Position numbers and translations under genes: made by a program
NCBI GenBank assembly: GCA_030737875.1
Contig: CM060910.1
Span: 632,635,303 to 632,699,302 of the forward strand
Length of the DNA stretch: 64,000 nucleotides
Direction: 5' to 3'
Origin: Allium sativum
Taxonomy: Eukaryota; Streptophyta; Magnoliopsida; Asparagales; Amaryllidaceae
Shown here: piece by piece, positions 10,594 through 23,379 of the stretch
How the letters are laid out: each line of letters starts with the position of its first letter
Numbering within the stretch: the stretch's first letter is position 1
The notes under the pieces: model-generated
The model's input: only the letters and a program-made list of their open reading frames with translations
The model's database searches: none
What the model was told of the DNA's origin: nothing

Positions 10594-11157
10594 CTTGTAC
10601 TTATCTTATCTTTAGTATATCCTCTCGCTAGTATCTTTGACCTTTAGTTAGGATAATCCTATGGTTGAAACATGTGTTTGAGACATGTTATGTATGGTGG
10701 ATGCAAAGTGGATGCAAGTGTTTGCTAGTGGTTGCTCGTGGATGCATATACACACACTATTAGGCACCAGATCGACTCAGTCACTTCATATTTCATATTG
10801 CATATATATGGATGTATTTAGTAAAATGAATGTATAATGGTTGTATTATCATATAGTTGCTGCATTCGGGTGGATGGTTGTGCACGCATATAGAATTAAT
10901 ATGTATCATTAGGAATCTTTTGCAAACATATTGGACGCATGGCACTATCATGAATTGCACTAAGGAGGTCGACTGAATCAGTAGACCGCCTAATTTTGCA
11001 TTAGATATGGACATATACACACACTGTGCATATAAACATTAAAGCATTAGAAGTCTTTTAAGGACAATGGATGCTGGTGTTTGATGGTTGAGTATATGGA
11101 CGATTAGATGGTAGGATATACATTCTTCTTGACTTGGAGATTTCGGGGACGAAATCC
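10594..11157 (+). other. Element A 3' untranslated region
   Basis: No reading frame of note. It contains GGATGCAAGTG-like short repeats (10696-10745) and small hairpins that are also kept in element E: TAGGA-TAA-TCCTA near 10650-10662, AACATGT with ACATGTT at 10669-10689, and the arms around CTGAATCAG near 10968-10990. Conservation with E (62827-63345) suggests a cis role, possibly in packaging or RNA 3' processing; this is inference. Confidence 0.6.
11139..11156 (+). other. Hairpin upstream of the A polypurine tract
   Basis: GATTTCG-GGGA-CGAAATC, a 7 bp perfect stem with a 4-base loop. The same fold with different outer stem bases precedes the polypurine tracts of E, B' and C. Confidence 0.65.
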
Positions 11158-11173
11158 TTTAAGGAGGGGAGAA
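11158..11173 (+). promoter_or_regulatory. Element A polypurine tract
   Basis: TTTAAGGAGGGGAGAA directly abuts the 3' LTR at 11174. This is the usual primer for plus-strand DNA synthesis. Confidence 0.9.
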
Positions 11174-14043
11174 TGTAACACCCCGTAATTTTATAACATT
11201 AAAATTCACAAATTAAAGTATACTTAATTTTTAGAAAAGAATTAAGTGAAATGGGTTGCGCAGAGAAATATATATATATATTGATATATATTTATATAAA
11301 TTAAAAATTAAATAAATAAATATGCGAAAAAGTTCAAAACAACGAATTGGGAGGGGAAATAACCGAACCGGCCCATTTTTGAGGTCGACCCGAGCTCCGC
11401 TGGGTCGACTAGGGGTTAATCCAGGGTGTTTGGCTGTCAACCCGTGGGCCGATTTGCTCAAATGCAGATTTTGCATTTGATTGGTTCTCATGGTTCAGGG
11501 TTAATCTAATGGTCCTAAATAACTTCCTACACCTATAAATACATCATAATGCTAACCCTAAACCTAATTAAAATTGAATAGTTACCGTCATACCATCGCC
11601 ATGGAAATCAATGGAGCCGCCGCCAACTAAGAAAGAAGAAAAGCAAATTCAATTCTAATTCTCTCAACCCTAAAGCAAAGTAAAACTCTCTCTTTTCTTC
11701 TCTAAATTGTGAGTATGATGATCTTAACAAGATTATTATCATTTTAATTAGGTTGAGTTATGAATGGATTATGAGTAGATGATGTGAATTATCATATATG
11801 TTGTTGTAAACCCCTTTTGCTATCATGTATATTGTAAATCCAATGTTATGTGATGATAATATCTTATATGTTGTAAATCATGCTATGATGATGTTATGTA
11901 TGTTGAAAGTTTCTATGCTAAGTTGTGATGAATCATACATGTTAAAAAGGCCATGATGTTACCATCTATGCTAGTTAGTTCATATTAATTAAATCATCAT
12001 GTTTGGGTTATGTTGATCTATACGACAAGTCACATATGCAAGTTAGATTGATTAGAAAAGTTATGAACATATGCCAAGACATCTATTATGACATCTAGAA
12101 TTATGCTATGACATATGTGATATCCTATGCTAGTTCACACCATCATTATGTTGCCTAAAAACCCCATATGCAAGTTTATGTATAGATTTGGGCTATGATC
12201 ATATCATGTAAATTGAGATATTTAACAAGTTGACACCTTTTGATCCTTAACATGTGTAGTTTTTGCAAGTTTCACCCCTATTATGATTAGATTTATTTTA
12301 ATTGTCTATATGTTGTGATAATTTATCTTTGTGCTAGGTGTTAGACTATACAAGTCTAGCCTATATTATGCGTTGAATAAGCGAACATATAAACGTGGGG
12401 TAGGGGTAATATTAAGGATTTAATATTAAAAAGTTGGGGTGCAATTGATATGATTTTGCATGCCATAAGTGGATGGCCATAATTGAGTCAATTATGGACA
12501 TCATTAAAAGTTGACTTAATTAATAATTTGAATAGGGAATTATTAAAACTGGGGTAAAAGATTTTAAGTGTTAATCAATGCTTAGGACATGAGGTTGGAC
12601 TCGTTTGTGACGTAAACCTGCCCGGCCCCGCCCGGCAAATCCAGTGGTCACAAATGTCAGCCCAATGTGAGAGGTCCTAGGCCTAAACTAAAGCATAACG
12701 GTTGTAAAGACACGAGGTTAGACTCTTTTATGGTGTAAGACTGCCCGGACCCGCCCGGCAAATCCAGCTGCCATAAATGCCAGTCTAATGTGAGAGGTCT
12801 TTATGAGGTTATGGCCTGAATGAATTAAGAAATACTTAACCAGATAAACATGTAAGGTGGGACATGGGGGTTAAGTAGGTGCCTTGGTTGACATGAGGAA
12901 TCTAGGGGGTGCCCTTAGTGGCATGTGAAATACGATTAGTAAGACTTAACCAAACACACATGTAAATGAACATGACTAAGAGGGTTAAGTGGGATATACT
13001 AGTGACAAGCTTAGGTGGGTAGCTTGTGGGGGCCCATTTCGACCAGTATCCCAAACGTATCTTTGTGGGATCTACCCAAGTCGAGGACGGGACATGCATG
13101 CTGGGTTCGACTGTAAGAAGCCAAAACGGGGAGCAATGGCAACGCAAGTCCAACGGGTTTCGTATGCGTGTGTGGACCCGGGCTGGTAGGTAAGACGTTG
13201 TTGCATCGTGTGGGTATAAGCCGTGCATTCTCAAGTTGTATCGGGTTGCCACTTTAGGGGAGTGATACACCCCACTGCGGGGCCAGCACGGGTATCTACG
13301 AGTAGGGAGCCGATCGAAAGTGGGTAGTGGGGTACACCTAGTGGAGATAGGGGCAGACGGCACCTATGTAGTCAGCTAGGGGTACGTAAGGCTATTTATA
13401 AAGTTTCTGTGTGAAGCAAGTGGGATCAAACAATAGGGTGACTGGTGTGGTGCAGTGTAGTATTGTGCGGTGCAGTGTAGTAATCATTCGTTAGTAATTA
13501 GGTGTGCCTTTACCGTTACCTTTAACGTTATCTTAAACGCTATCTTTATCTTCCTAAGAGTTCATAGACATTTACTTGTCTTCCAGCTTATGCCTTTGTC
13601 TAGTTATTTTGATAATAATATTGTTAGAATTATCATACTCGCCAGACTTTATGTCTAACCCCCTCTATTTCTATCCTTTTTCCCCCTCCAGGTCCTCAGG
13701 TTGGGCCCAGCTCTAGTGGAGTTTGATTGAATTGCTTCATCTCTCTTTGGAAAGCTTGGACCGTTGAAGTAAAGTCCAGCTTGTTATCTTTTTAATGGCT
13801 ATTTATGTAATGGGATTATGTATTTTGTTTTTATGAAGATGGATATTGTGCTTGGTTATGATCTATGGTTTTATTATGTAACAAACATGTTTAATTTCCG
13901 CTGCAATAAAATGAAGGTTTAGATTTCCAAGTACTATTTACTATCTGTCTTGTTGTAATTTTCTGTTCTATATTCACTTATAACCTCCATGGAAGTTAAT
14001 GCATTCCCTTCGTGAGTGACATTAATGGACGTGGGGTGTTACA
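11174..14043 (+). repeat. Element A 3' LTR
   Basis: 2870 bp, the partner of 3148-6015, with the same terminal inverted repeat, TATA box (11534-11541), splice-donor-like GTGAGT (11709) and hairpin units (12581-12681 and 12705-12803). In unit 2 the loop reads CCCGGACCCGCCCGG, whereas the 5' LTR has four substitutions clustered there. Confidence 0.95.
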
Positions 14044-16077
14044 CTCCCTGGGGTCCTTCAACCCGTTTCTGGTTCACACCGGGGTGTGAGGCTCGCGAAT
14101 TAACGCTATACACAAAGCGACGCTATATTAAAGCTATGCTCTGATCATCAACCACAAGGCCCTGCTTTTCAACAAAAGCCTTGATCATTTTCCACTTAGG
14201 CATGCCACACAGGCAATTCACGCCATGCGACTGATGTCTATCGATATATAACCTCTGAGCTCGTACGTCTCAGAGAAGGGTGTTAAGCTAGAGAATAAAT
14301 CCTCCGCCACCAATCTAAATCAATATCAATGATTACTTAAATTATCATTGATAATTTAAATTATCACATTCACATTTCAATCTACTTAAAGATTCATTAA
14401 AACTCCACTTAGTTTTAATCTTTCCAAAAATCAATATCAATGATTATTTAACTTTGGGAAATCATATCCTGTCTTTAACTGGGTTAAAGAACCAATGTCA
14501 TTTAAAACACGGTTCACGATAAACCCCAAAATCACATTCCATTAATTATGGAATTTTCATGGAAAAACAAATCAATATATAATCGATATCAATTTCCATA
14601 TCCGACTAATAATATAAATGGAATAACGACAAAGCCTTTTAAATTCCATATATATTAATAGTCTTCCTCCATAGACGCTCACTTCGATTATAATCGAATC
14701 GAATTCCATTCAATTCCAATATATTAAATTGGAAATCTTTACTTTGGAAAATTTCCATTAAATCTTAATAAAAAGATTTATAAATTCCAAATCACATTTC
14801 TCTGTTAATCGGGTTAAAGAACGAATGTCGTTAAAAACACAGTTCACAATAAATCCAATTCACATTCCATTTCAATTCCAATTAAATGTTAATTAATTGG
14901 TAATTCTTCTTTAAATCTTAATTAAAAGATTTACTCTTTTCACACGGGGTTTAAGAACAGTGTTATTTAAGACACCATTCACATTCCATTGTTAATCGGG
15001 TTAATGAACAAATGTTATTTAAAACACCGTTCACGATAAACCCAAAAACAAATTCCAATTCAATTCCAATTAAATATTAATTAATTGGTAAACTTCATTA
15101 AATCTTAATGAAAAGATTTAATCTTTTCACAACTGGGTTTAAGAACAGTGTTAATGAAGACACCGTTCACGGCAAACCCACAATCCATTTTGATATTAAA
15201 TACAAGGCTCTGAATAGAAATTATATCGGCTTATATTCAATATCAAATTCTGAGATCAACAAATATCGTACTGGGAATAACGGTAAATATATCTTTTAAA
15301 TTCCTCCACAATATCCGTATAATCATGGAATCCAATATCGAAATATTCCGAGGATAATTTCGATTCAAATCCATTCCAATTCATATATTGGAAATTCTGG
15401 TTATATTAAAACCCATTCTCAATCCAATTTATTTATTTAAAAATAATTGGATTTTAATTCTAGTTAGTAACTAGTTCATTTTGATTAAAAATATATTTGT
15501 ATCTTTACAAACAAGGGATTTTTCATCCCAATTCTTTCCAAATCATTTATTATGATTTTACATCAATTATTAATATTTTTAATTATTTTATCAAGGTCCG
15601 TACAGTCAATTTCCATAAACGGTCATCGATCTGCACTTACAGCGACCTTTTCCAAATTTGATTTGGACATAATTCCGAATCCAACCGTTAGATTTCAAAT
15701 CTCTTATATTCGTTGGAAAGTTCATTTCGATACGTACCCAACGGTTCCGGTTTTAGGAGAATCCGTCGGTCGGATCTCCCGTAACATTAATTCGAAGTCA
15801 ACGGTCGAAATTCGCGAACGGTCGCGGCATGGCGTGTTCTATTCAGGCCATTAAATATATATTATATATATTTTGTCAATTTCCATTTAAAACATATTTT
15901 ATAAATCGTTTTAACTTCTTTTTAAAAACGATTCCAACTTCATTTTCAATTTTAAATCAAAATTGAATATTCCATATCTTTATAATATATAAATGATAAT
16001 ATTTTCAAAATATCAGATTTTGAAATCATTTCATTTTCGATATTCATTATAAAGATGAATAAAATCGACATAAATAT
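14044..16077 (-). repeat. Element B 5' LTR, segment 2
   Basis: Resumes the LTR of element B after element A; 14044-14048 (CTCCC) is the right target duplication of A. It is homologous to about 17180-19690 of the B' LTR, with deletions. It contains repeated sub-blocks around the phrases CACCGTTCACG and GGGTTAAAGAAC, which recur several times within this LTR family. It ends at 16077, where B' is inserted. Confidence 0.85.
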
Positions 16078-19000
16078 TGTGACGAGAAGGAATTTCGCTC
16101 GGTCCGAACCAGTCGCTAAACCGATTCAGGCCGTTCGAAACGCCCCATCGTTTGAGAACACGACAAATCAGAATGCATACAAGAAGAACATTTCATTGTA
16201 TATTACAACAATGCATCAGATTACAAGAATATACAGAGTATAAATGAATATTACACAGAAATATCAGAGGTTTAAATTACATTTAAATACATCGCAGCGG
16301 AAAATAATACAATACGCAACTAGAAGAGATATACGGATACAAAGCTTTCCGGATATCGTTCCAGCTGTAAACCAGGATCCTGCGAATATAAATCTGCAAA
16401 ACCAAAACTACTAGCTGCCCATGTCAAAATAGGGGCACCCAGAGTTTAGGTTAAAACAATAAACTCCAGGTCAGTCATGGGACTGGTGTGAGAACTAAAA
16501 CAGTTATAATTCTTTATTTTAAAGATCGGTAAATCAAGGGACCACGCCGTATAACACGGAACGGGTTTCCTCCCAAGAATACCAGTGCATAAAACAAACA
16601 GCGCAATGCTAAATAAAGAAAAATGAAGCTGTTATAAGACCCAGGTCCCATCACATAATGCAACGCAGCCGAGGATAGGGTTTTCCCTTATAACAGCCAA
16701 AGAATGCTTGATACGTTTAAAACAAATCATTTGATACTATAATAAGTGCATAGCGTGTAAAACAACTTCAAATCATAAGTATCAATCATAGGCGGCATGA
16801 GCGCCCCATCCCACTATGTCACCATATATAGGTTTACAAATAAAACCGCAAATGTCGTATTGGAAGCTGGGTTATCATTTATGGTATGAACCGAGGCTAG
16901 GGATCGTCCTCAACCGATTCGTGACTCTCTAGCCCGAGCCACAGGCAAGCGCGCAGGCAAGCCTTTAGATCGTCAGGGCCGGTCCACTGATGTGGATTAT
17001 TATGCCTGAACACTACGTTTCCCCACCCTATGGGGTGTAAGTCTGGTCCGTCTGCCGACCAGAATGCATCGGCCGAAACCGATATAACCGAGGCGCCTCG
17101 CAACAGCAACAACCACATAAGTCAAACTCGTCAGGGCGTGTAAAACCACTGACGCCACTTCTAACTAGAAAGAAACGCAAGTCCTCCCTGAGGTCCGTCT
17201 CCCGTTTTTGGTTCATACCGGGTGTGAAACTCGCGAAGTAAGCGTTACACAAAGCTACGCCACAAAGGCCGTGCTTCGATCATCACCACAAGACTTTGCT
17301 TTTCAACAGAAGCCTCGATCAATTGCCACTTAGGCATGCCACACAGGCAATTCACTCCATGCGTTTGATATCCATCAATATATAACCCCTGAGCTCGTAC
17401 GTCTCAGAGAAGGGCGTTAAGCAAGAGAATAAATTCTCCGCCGCCAAACAGATATATATTTAATAGAGATCAATCGCACGGACTAAAATCCAATGTCAGA
17501 CACACAGTCCATTTACAAGTCCGTTCTGGGTCTGAACGAAACCGGAGGCACCTAGTACCTCGCATATCCATCGATCTCCAAGTACGTCTAGACGATCACA
17601 AACTGTTTCCATCTTCTTGGGTGTACAGCCCAATCAAGATCATCAGTAATCACCCAAACGACGTGAAGACTTCTGGTCTTCGACCACCGTCTTCATCTTC
17701 GACACCACGTCGAATCAGTTATTCAGAATGGGATAAACCCGGTCTTTCTGAATAACTCGCGTATATATTATAAAAGTGTTACACAAACACAACATACGCC
17801 TCATTCCAATTCAGAATATTCTTTTATTCAAATATTCCTATATTTTGGGAAAAGTTCCCATTAATTTTATCCAAGATAAATTCTTTAAATTTATTCTTTA
17901 ATCACCTTTGAATATCAATTCAAATTAGTCGGGATTAGCGAACCACACCGAAGTAATCATTTATTTTATTTCCCAATCCCAACCTATTCATCCCATGAAG
18001 TAAAACTGGTAGTACTTCATATCTAACACCACAGTGTTATCGGTAATTCAATTACCATTTCACGTTCAAATCTAATTAAAGATTTAATTATCGCCTGGAG
18101 TAAAACTGGTGATACTCCATTCTCGATCATTTCAATCTTAATTAAAGATTCATTAAAACTCCACTTGGTTTTAATCTTCAACTGGGTCAAAGAATCCGTG
18201 TCATTTAAAACACGGTTCACGATAAACCCAAAGTCACATTCATTAATTATCGGGTTAAAGAACGAGTGTTATTTAAAACACTGTTCACGATAAACCCAAA
18301 AATCAATATCAATTCAATTCCAATTAAATATTATTTAATTGGTACACTTCATTAAACCTAAATAAAAAGATTTAATCATTTCTCAACTGGGTTCAAGAAC
18401 AGTGTTAGTGAAGACACCATTCACGACAAACCCAAATCACATTCGATATTCAATACAAGGCTCTGAATAGAAAATATATCGGCTTATATTCAATATCGAA
18501 CTCTACGACTAACAAATGCCGTATTGGAAATAACGATATAAATATATATCTTTCAAATTTCCATAACAACACCTATATAATTACGAATTCCAACATCGAA
18601 ATATTCCGAAGACAATTTCGATTCAAATCCACTCCAATGCAATCATTGGAAATTTTGGTTATTTTCAAAACCATTTCAAATTCAATTTATTTATTTAAAA
18701 ATAAATAGAATTATAATTCTAGTTCAAAACTAGTTCATTTCGATAAAAATCTATTTTTATCTTTTCAAATATGGAGTTTTTCATCCCAAATCTTCACAAA
18801 TCATTTCTTATGATTTTACACAAATTATTACTATTTTTAATAATTTTATCAAGGCCCGTATAGTCGATTTCCATCAATGGCCATCGAACTGCACTTACAG
18901 CGACCTTTTTCAAATTTGATTTGGACATAATTCCAAATCCAACCGTTAGATTTCTAATTTATCACATTCGTTAGAAAGCTCTTTTCGATACGAACCCACC

Positions 19001-19308
19001 GGTTCCGGTTTTAGGAGAATCCGACGGTCGGATCTCCCGTAATGTCCGTTTGAAATCAATGGTCGAAATTCACGAACTACCGCGGCGCGGCGCGTTCTAT
19101 TCAGGCCATTATATTATATATATAATATATATAATATATATTTCGTCGATTTCTATTTAAAACGAATTATATAAATAGTTTTAAAATTCGTTTCAAAATC
19201 TATTTCAACTTCCAATTCAATTCAAAACAAAATTGAATTCTTCTTTATAAATTCGTTTTAAAATTCATTTCTATTCAATTCAAATTTCAATTCAATTTGA
19301 ATTCATAT

Positions 19309-19628
19309 TCAATTCAATTCATTTCGAAATCGTTTTCAATTCAATTCATTTCGAAATCGTTTTCAATTCAGTTCATTTCGAAATCGTTTTCAATTCTATT
19401 CATTTCGAAATCGTTTTCAATTCAATTCATTTCGAAATCGTTTTCAATTCAATTCATTTCGAAATCGTTTTCAATTCAATTCATTTCGAAATCGTTTTCA
19501 ATTCAATTCATTTCGAAATCGTTTTCAATTCAATTCATTTCGAAATCGTTTTCAATTCAATTCATTTCGAAATCGTTTTCAATTCAATTCATTTCGAAAT
19601 CGTTTTCAATTCAATTCATTTCGAAATA
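19309..19628. repeat. 27 bp minisatellite in B' left LTR
   Basis: About 12 tandem copies of a 27 bp unit with the core TTCATTTCGAAATCGTTTTC and ATTCAAT spacer. The length is a multiple of three, so one frame stays open as a nine-residue repeat, but this frame is antisense to the element and is an artefact of periodicity. The right LTR has about one more unit (26974-27320). Confidence 0.9.
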
Positions 19629-20525
19629 TTCGATTTCGAGATTACTTTTCAATATTCATTTTAAAATGAATAAAATCGATATAAATATCGTTTACGTCAA
19701 AATGGCGTCAATCTAATCAACACGGCTTCATAAATTTCTATTTTCAAATATTCTATTTCAAATATTTCCTATTATCAAAATATTTGTTATTATCAAAATA
19801 TTCTTTATTTTCACGATTGGAATGAGGCCCAATCAATTACCATATAAAATTAATTATATGGATTTTCATACAACACATGTATATAATAACATTGAAAATA
19901 ATCAACCATCAACCAAAGTGCACTACACTGTATAAGCATCAAATATAGATATTCAACGCTTATAACAGCCTGTCAATCAATCGATCGACATATTTAATCA
20001 ATCAGGATGAGTGAAATTCATATTTCATCCCAACACCCGTGTGGGGTTTCAAACAATCAAACACAGATTTTAGTTGTGCAGTTGGGCGATGTGTAAAATT
20101 TATCGTCCCAATCAATGTCATTCAAATAAGTGGACATAAACAAACCATCTGGTTTGTAAATGAATATTTATTTATTCACTTCACTATTTTCATATTCACG
20201 TTAAAAATTATATTTTTAACGATAAAACATTTTATTTCAACCTATGAATTTCTATTCAATTCATTTATTCAATAAAATGATATTTTTATTTTTCTAACAT
20301 ATTTTAGAAAATTTCGGTGGCATAACGGCACGATACTAGAAACGGGACAAGGCCTAGCCTTATCCCCGGTCTAGTGAAGGCCCACGCCACTCACACATCA
20401 ATCATATTCACCAAACAACCAAATTCAAATCAAATCATCAAAACTAATCTATGCAACCAAAACAAACAAGTCCATGGTCTGTGGACAATTGTGTCGGGTG
20501 CTACTAAGCACCGTCTGCATCCTAG

Positions 20526-20547
20526 TATATATATATATATATATATA
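20526..20547. repeat. TA microsatellite, left B' LTR
   Basis: Eleven TA units; the matching tract in the other LTR (28218-28253) has eighteen. Confidence 0.9.
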
Positions 20548-20663
20548 ACTAGAAAAATAAATTGAAAGGTGAGAAATTCTCACAAATAGCTATCCTAGCT
20601 CCATGGCACTTCTTTTGTTGAAATCTTCTTCATTCTCGCCTTTTTCATCTTCGTTGCCCGTAG

Positions 20664-21390
20664 TCACTACATATATAAAAAAATCGAATTTTTACTTCGC
20701 TATTCCATATATAAAAATCATATTTTTATTTCGAAGTTCAATATATAAAAATTCTATTTTTATTTTGAAGTTCCATATATAAAAATTACATTTTTACTGA
20801 TGTTCAATATATAAAAATCACATTTTTACTTTCTCACCTTCAATTTAAAAATCATATTTTTAAAATTGCTTCATACTTAAAAAAAATCGAATTTTTATTA
20901 CTATGTTATATAGATAAAAATTATATTTTTATCACGCTATTTTTCATATAAAGATTTCGCCTTTATAAAAACATAGACTTCACCTCTTCAAATTTAAAGA
21001 TTTCATCTTTATAAAAATCTCATTTTTATTTTTCTACACATATAAAGATGGTATTTTTAATATTCCTATCATGTAAAAATTATATTTTTAATTCTCTACC
21101 TAACCAAAAATCATATTTTTACCTCTTCTACATAATAAAGATTATATTTTTAATACTCTACATTAATAAAAATCGTATTTTTATTTTCTCTATCATATAA
21201 AAATCGAATTTTTATCTTGCTAACTTCTATAATAAAACCAAATCTTTATCGTTATGACAAATCATATCCTTTTTAACTATAAAAATCTCATTTTTCCAAT
21301 AACAATCTCGCCTTTATAATTATAAAAATCATATCTTTTATCGTGTTAAAAATCGAATCTTTGCTTATATAAAAATCTAATCTTTAACAA
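20664..21390. repeat. Array of about 22 AT-rich palindromes, left B' LTR
   Basis: Short inverted repeats of the form TAAAAATC-NN-ATTTTTA follow each other about every 33 bp with unrelated spacers. Some units have switched to AAAGAT with ATCTTT (near 20995-21020), keeping complementarity. The same array is at 28371-29090 and a shorter related one is in B at 31436-31760. Confidence 0.7.
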
Positions 21391-21479
21391 TTGTTTATTT
21401 CATATTAAAATCAGCAAATAGAACAATGTTCATAATTAAATTAAAAGCAAATGAAAACTAAACTTACAGCAAAAAAAAA

Positions 21480-21730
21480 AAAGATTCTGGATCGAGAGAG
21501 GGGGGGTGCTGTGGCAACCGCCGGAGGTCAGAGGGCGTCGGAGCAGGTCACTGGCGTTGGGGTCTTCCACAACAGGCGGCGTCGGTCAAATCAGGGCTGG
21601 AGCTAGGGTTTGGGCTTCAAATCGGGAGAGAGGAGGGGCTGGAGCTGACGTGGGGGCGAGGGAGGAGGTGGCGCCGGTCTTGGGGAGGGCGACGACGCCA
21701 GTGGCGGAGCTCGGTGGCTGAGCGATGGGG
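21480..21730 (-). other. GC-rich leader-like block in B' LTR (left)
   Basis: A sharply GC-rich island in an AT-rich LTR. Read on the minus strand it is C/T-rich and includes AAACCCTAGCTCC, a telo-box-like motif typical of plant 5' leaders. It lies about 1 kb inside the LTR from its transcriptional start side and is repeated at 29190-29440. Element B has a different GC-rich block at the same place (31840-32060). It could be transcript leader or captured host sequence; I recognise no gene. Confidence 0.5.
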
Positions 21731-22704
21731 AGACTCGGGTTTTTTTTCTTTTTTGAATTCTGAATTTATTTTAGAATGGGGGGGGGGGGCAGAAGTTATA
21801 GAAGAAGGTTTTTTTTTATTATTATTATTTAATTTTCCACAAAAAGCAACTTTCATTTCCGACTTCAAAACGAGGCCCACCGCCTGTCGTCCCTAGCGTT
21901 TTACCCCTATTCCGAACACAATGGGATATGTATCGCAAGCTGATTCGATAGTTACAATCAGTTTCCATTGAACTTACATTTAAATCTATATATTGAATTT
22001 TAAACGTACATTTCAAATTACCGGGGTCACATACTAACTAGAAAAATTCCCGAAAAACATTTTCTAACTTCGTACTATACGGTCCTAACAAAACTAGTTT
22101 CGTCGAATTCTGAGACCGTTTGAAAAATGGCCAATTTCCAGTCGATTAAAATCAACTGAAACTGGTCAAACGCGTTTTCCTTTGCCACGCTCACATATTG
22201 ATTCGAAAAATTATGAAATTTGGAATCTAGCAATAACTTGACACTGCGGACCCAACAAAACTGGTTTCATCGAAATCCGAGGTTGTTTGCAAAATGTCCA
22301 TTTTTAAGGGCCTGAATTCCATAGCGACTATTCAGAATTTTCAACTGGACATATCTTTTGATTCCCGCTACGAACTTTTGATTTTTTGGATTCGTTGGAA
22401 AGATATTCACTATTAGATTCCATTATTTTTGGTTTCACTAAAATCCGGATTGTTTTGCACCCGGTACATTCAATTGAAGCTTGAAATCGAATTATTGAAC
22501 TACCGCGCCATTTTCAATTCTATTTATAATTATATATAAATATTTTATATTCTAACGACGACGCGTATAATATATACGTTCGAATTATATTCAAAATAAA
22601 TTTCTCGTTGATTTTATTTAAAATAATCTATTTTAAATGTTCGAAATTCGCCAAAATTGCCAAAATAAAAATTTTAAACTGGTCCAGATTTTCGGGTTGT
22701 TACA

Positions 22705-22739
22705 ATCTCCCCCACTTAAAACTTTTCGTCCCCGAAAAG
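22705..22739 (-). promoter_or_regulatory. Element B' polypurine tract and upstream hairpin
   Basis: The plus strand reads ATCTCCCCCACTTA after the LTR end at 22704 (minus-strand tract TAAGTGGGGGAGAT). Then comes CTTTTCG-TCCC-CGAAAAG at 22722-22739, a 7 bp perfect stem, in the same relative position as the hairpins of A, E and C. Confidence 0.8.
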
Positions 22740-23379
22740 GAACAAAGTCGAAAGTGGTTCGATTAATTAACTCTACGTTCATTCTGGCTTCCATTCTCTA
22801 ACTTTTCAGTTTCTGAGAATTTTCAAAATTTCAAAAATTTGGCTAACACCCTAAATTTTCGAAAAATTTCGCCATAACCTCCCCTGCAATGGGAGCATCG
22901 GGGAATTTCAAATAGCTTCCCCGGTCCTTCAGATCTCAAAAAGAAAAAGAAAAAGCCAAGCGGCTAGCCAATAGGCTCACAAAATCATCATCACCCAAAC
23001 AAAACAGTAAATTATGTAGTAAACATGTACCTATTTGTCGGGCAAACAAATTTTATTCTCTGCTCTAGCCTCCTTGCTATGACCTGTTCAATGTAAGTAT
23101 ATATGTATATGCAAACAAATGCGACCAATTTTCAATACAATTCAATATTTGGTTCAATTAGGCATATTGGTTAAAAATTAGCAAACAAATAAACAAACAA
23201 CACAAACATCAATCAATTAGTGAATTTAACGTTTCAAATTCATAATTTTGATACCTATACAAAAATCATGTTTTTGATGCCAAATCACAACAATAGGTCC
23301 TATCTAATTTTTTTGGTTCTCACACCAGTCAATAGGAAATATATAGAAATCTCACTTTCGTCACTCGAATATAAACACT

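Larger units (their letters stand above)
3148..14043 (+). mobile_element. Element A: Tekay/Del-like Ty3/gypsy chromovirus
   Basis: A structurally complete 10.9 kb LTR retrotransposon: 5' LTR 3148-6015, primer-binding site 6018-6029, gag, protease, RT, RNase H and integrase in order, polypurine tract before 11174, 3' LTR 11174-14043, and a 5 bp target duplication with one mismatch. The domain order with integrase last and a chromodomain-like C terminus, plus LTRs of about 2.87 kb, fits the Tekay/Del group of plant chromoviruses. Two in-frame stops and one frameshift interrupt the polyprotein. It is inserted in the LTR of element B, whose sequence resumes at 14044. Confidence 0.95.
16078..22704 (-). 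repeat. Element B' 3' LTR (left copy)
   Basis: Starts TGTGACGAGAAGG and ends GGGTTGTTACA on the plus strand. It is nearly identical to 23743-30412; the 43 bp length difference is accounted for by the 27 bp minisatellite (one unit), the TA tract (7 units), a 4-base indel near 22073 and homopolymer changes. Substitutions are sparse, so the insertion is recent. Confidence 0.95.

Noticed and set aside
19297..19716. 139-codon frame made of repeated nine-residue SFSIQFISK units (also 27097-27408)
   Set aside because: It results from a 27 bp minisatellite, is antisense to the element and has no start context or family; periodicity in threes keeps it open.
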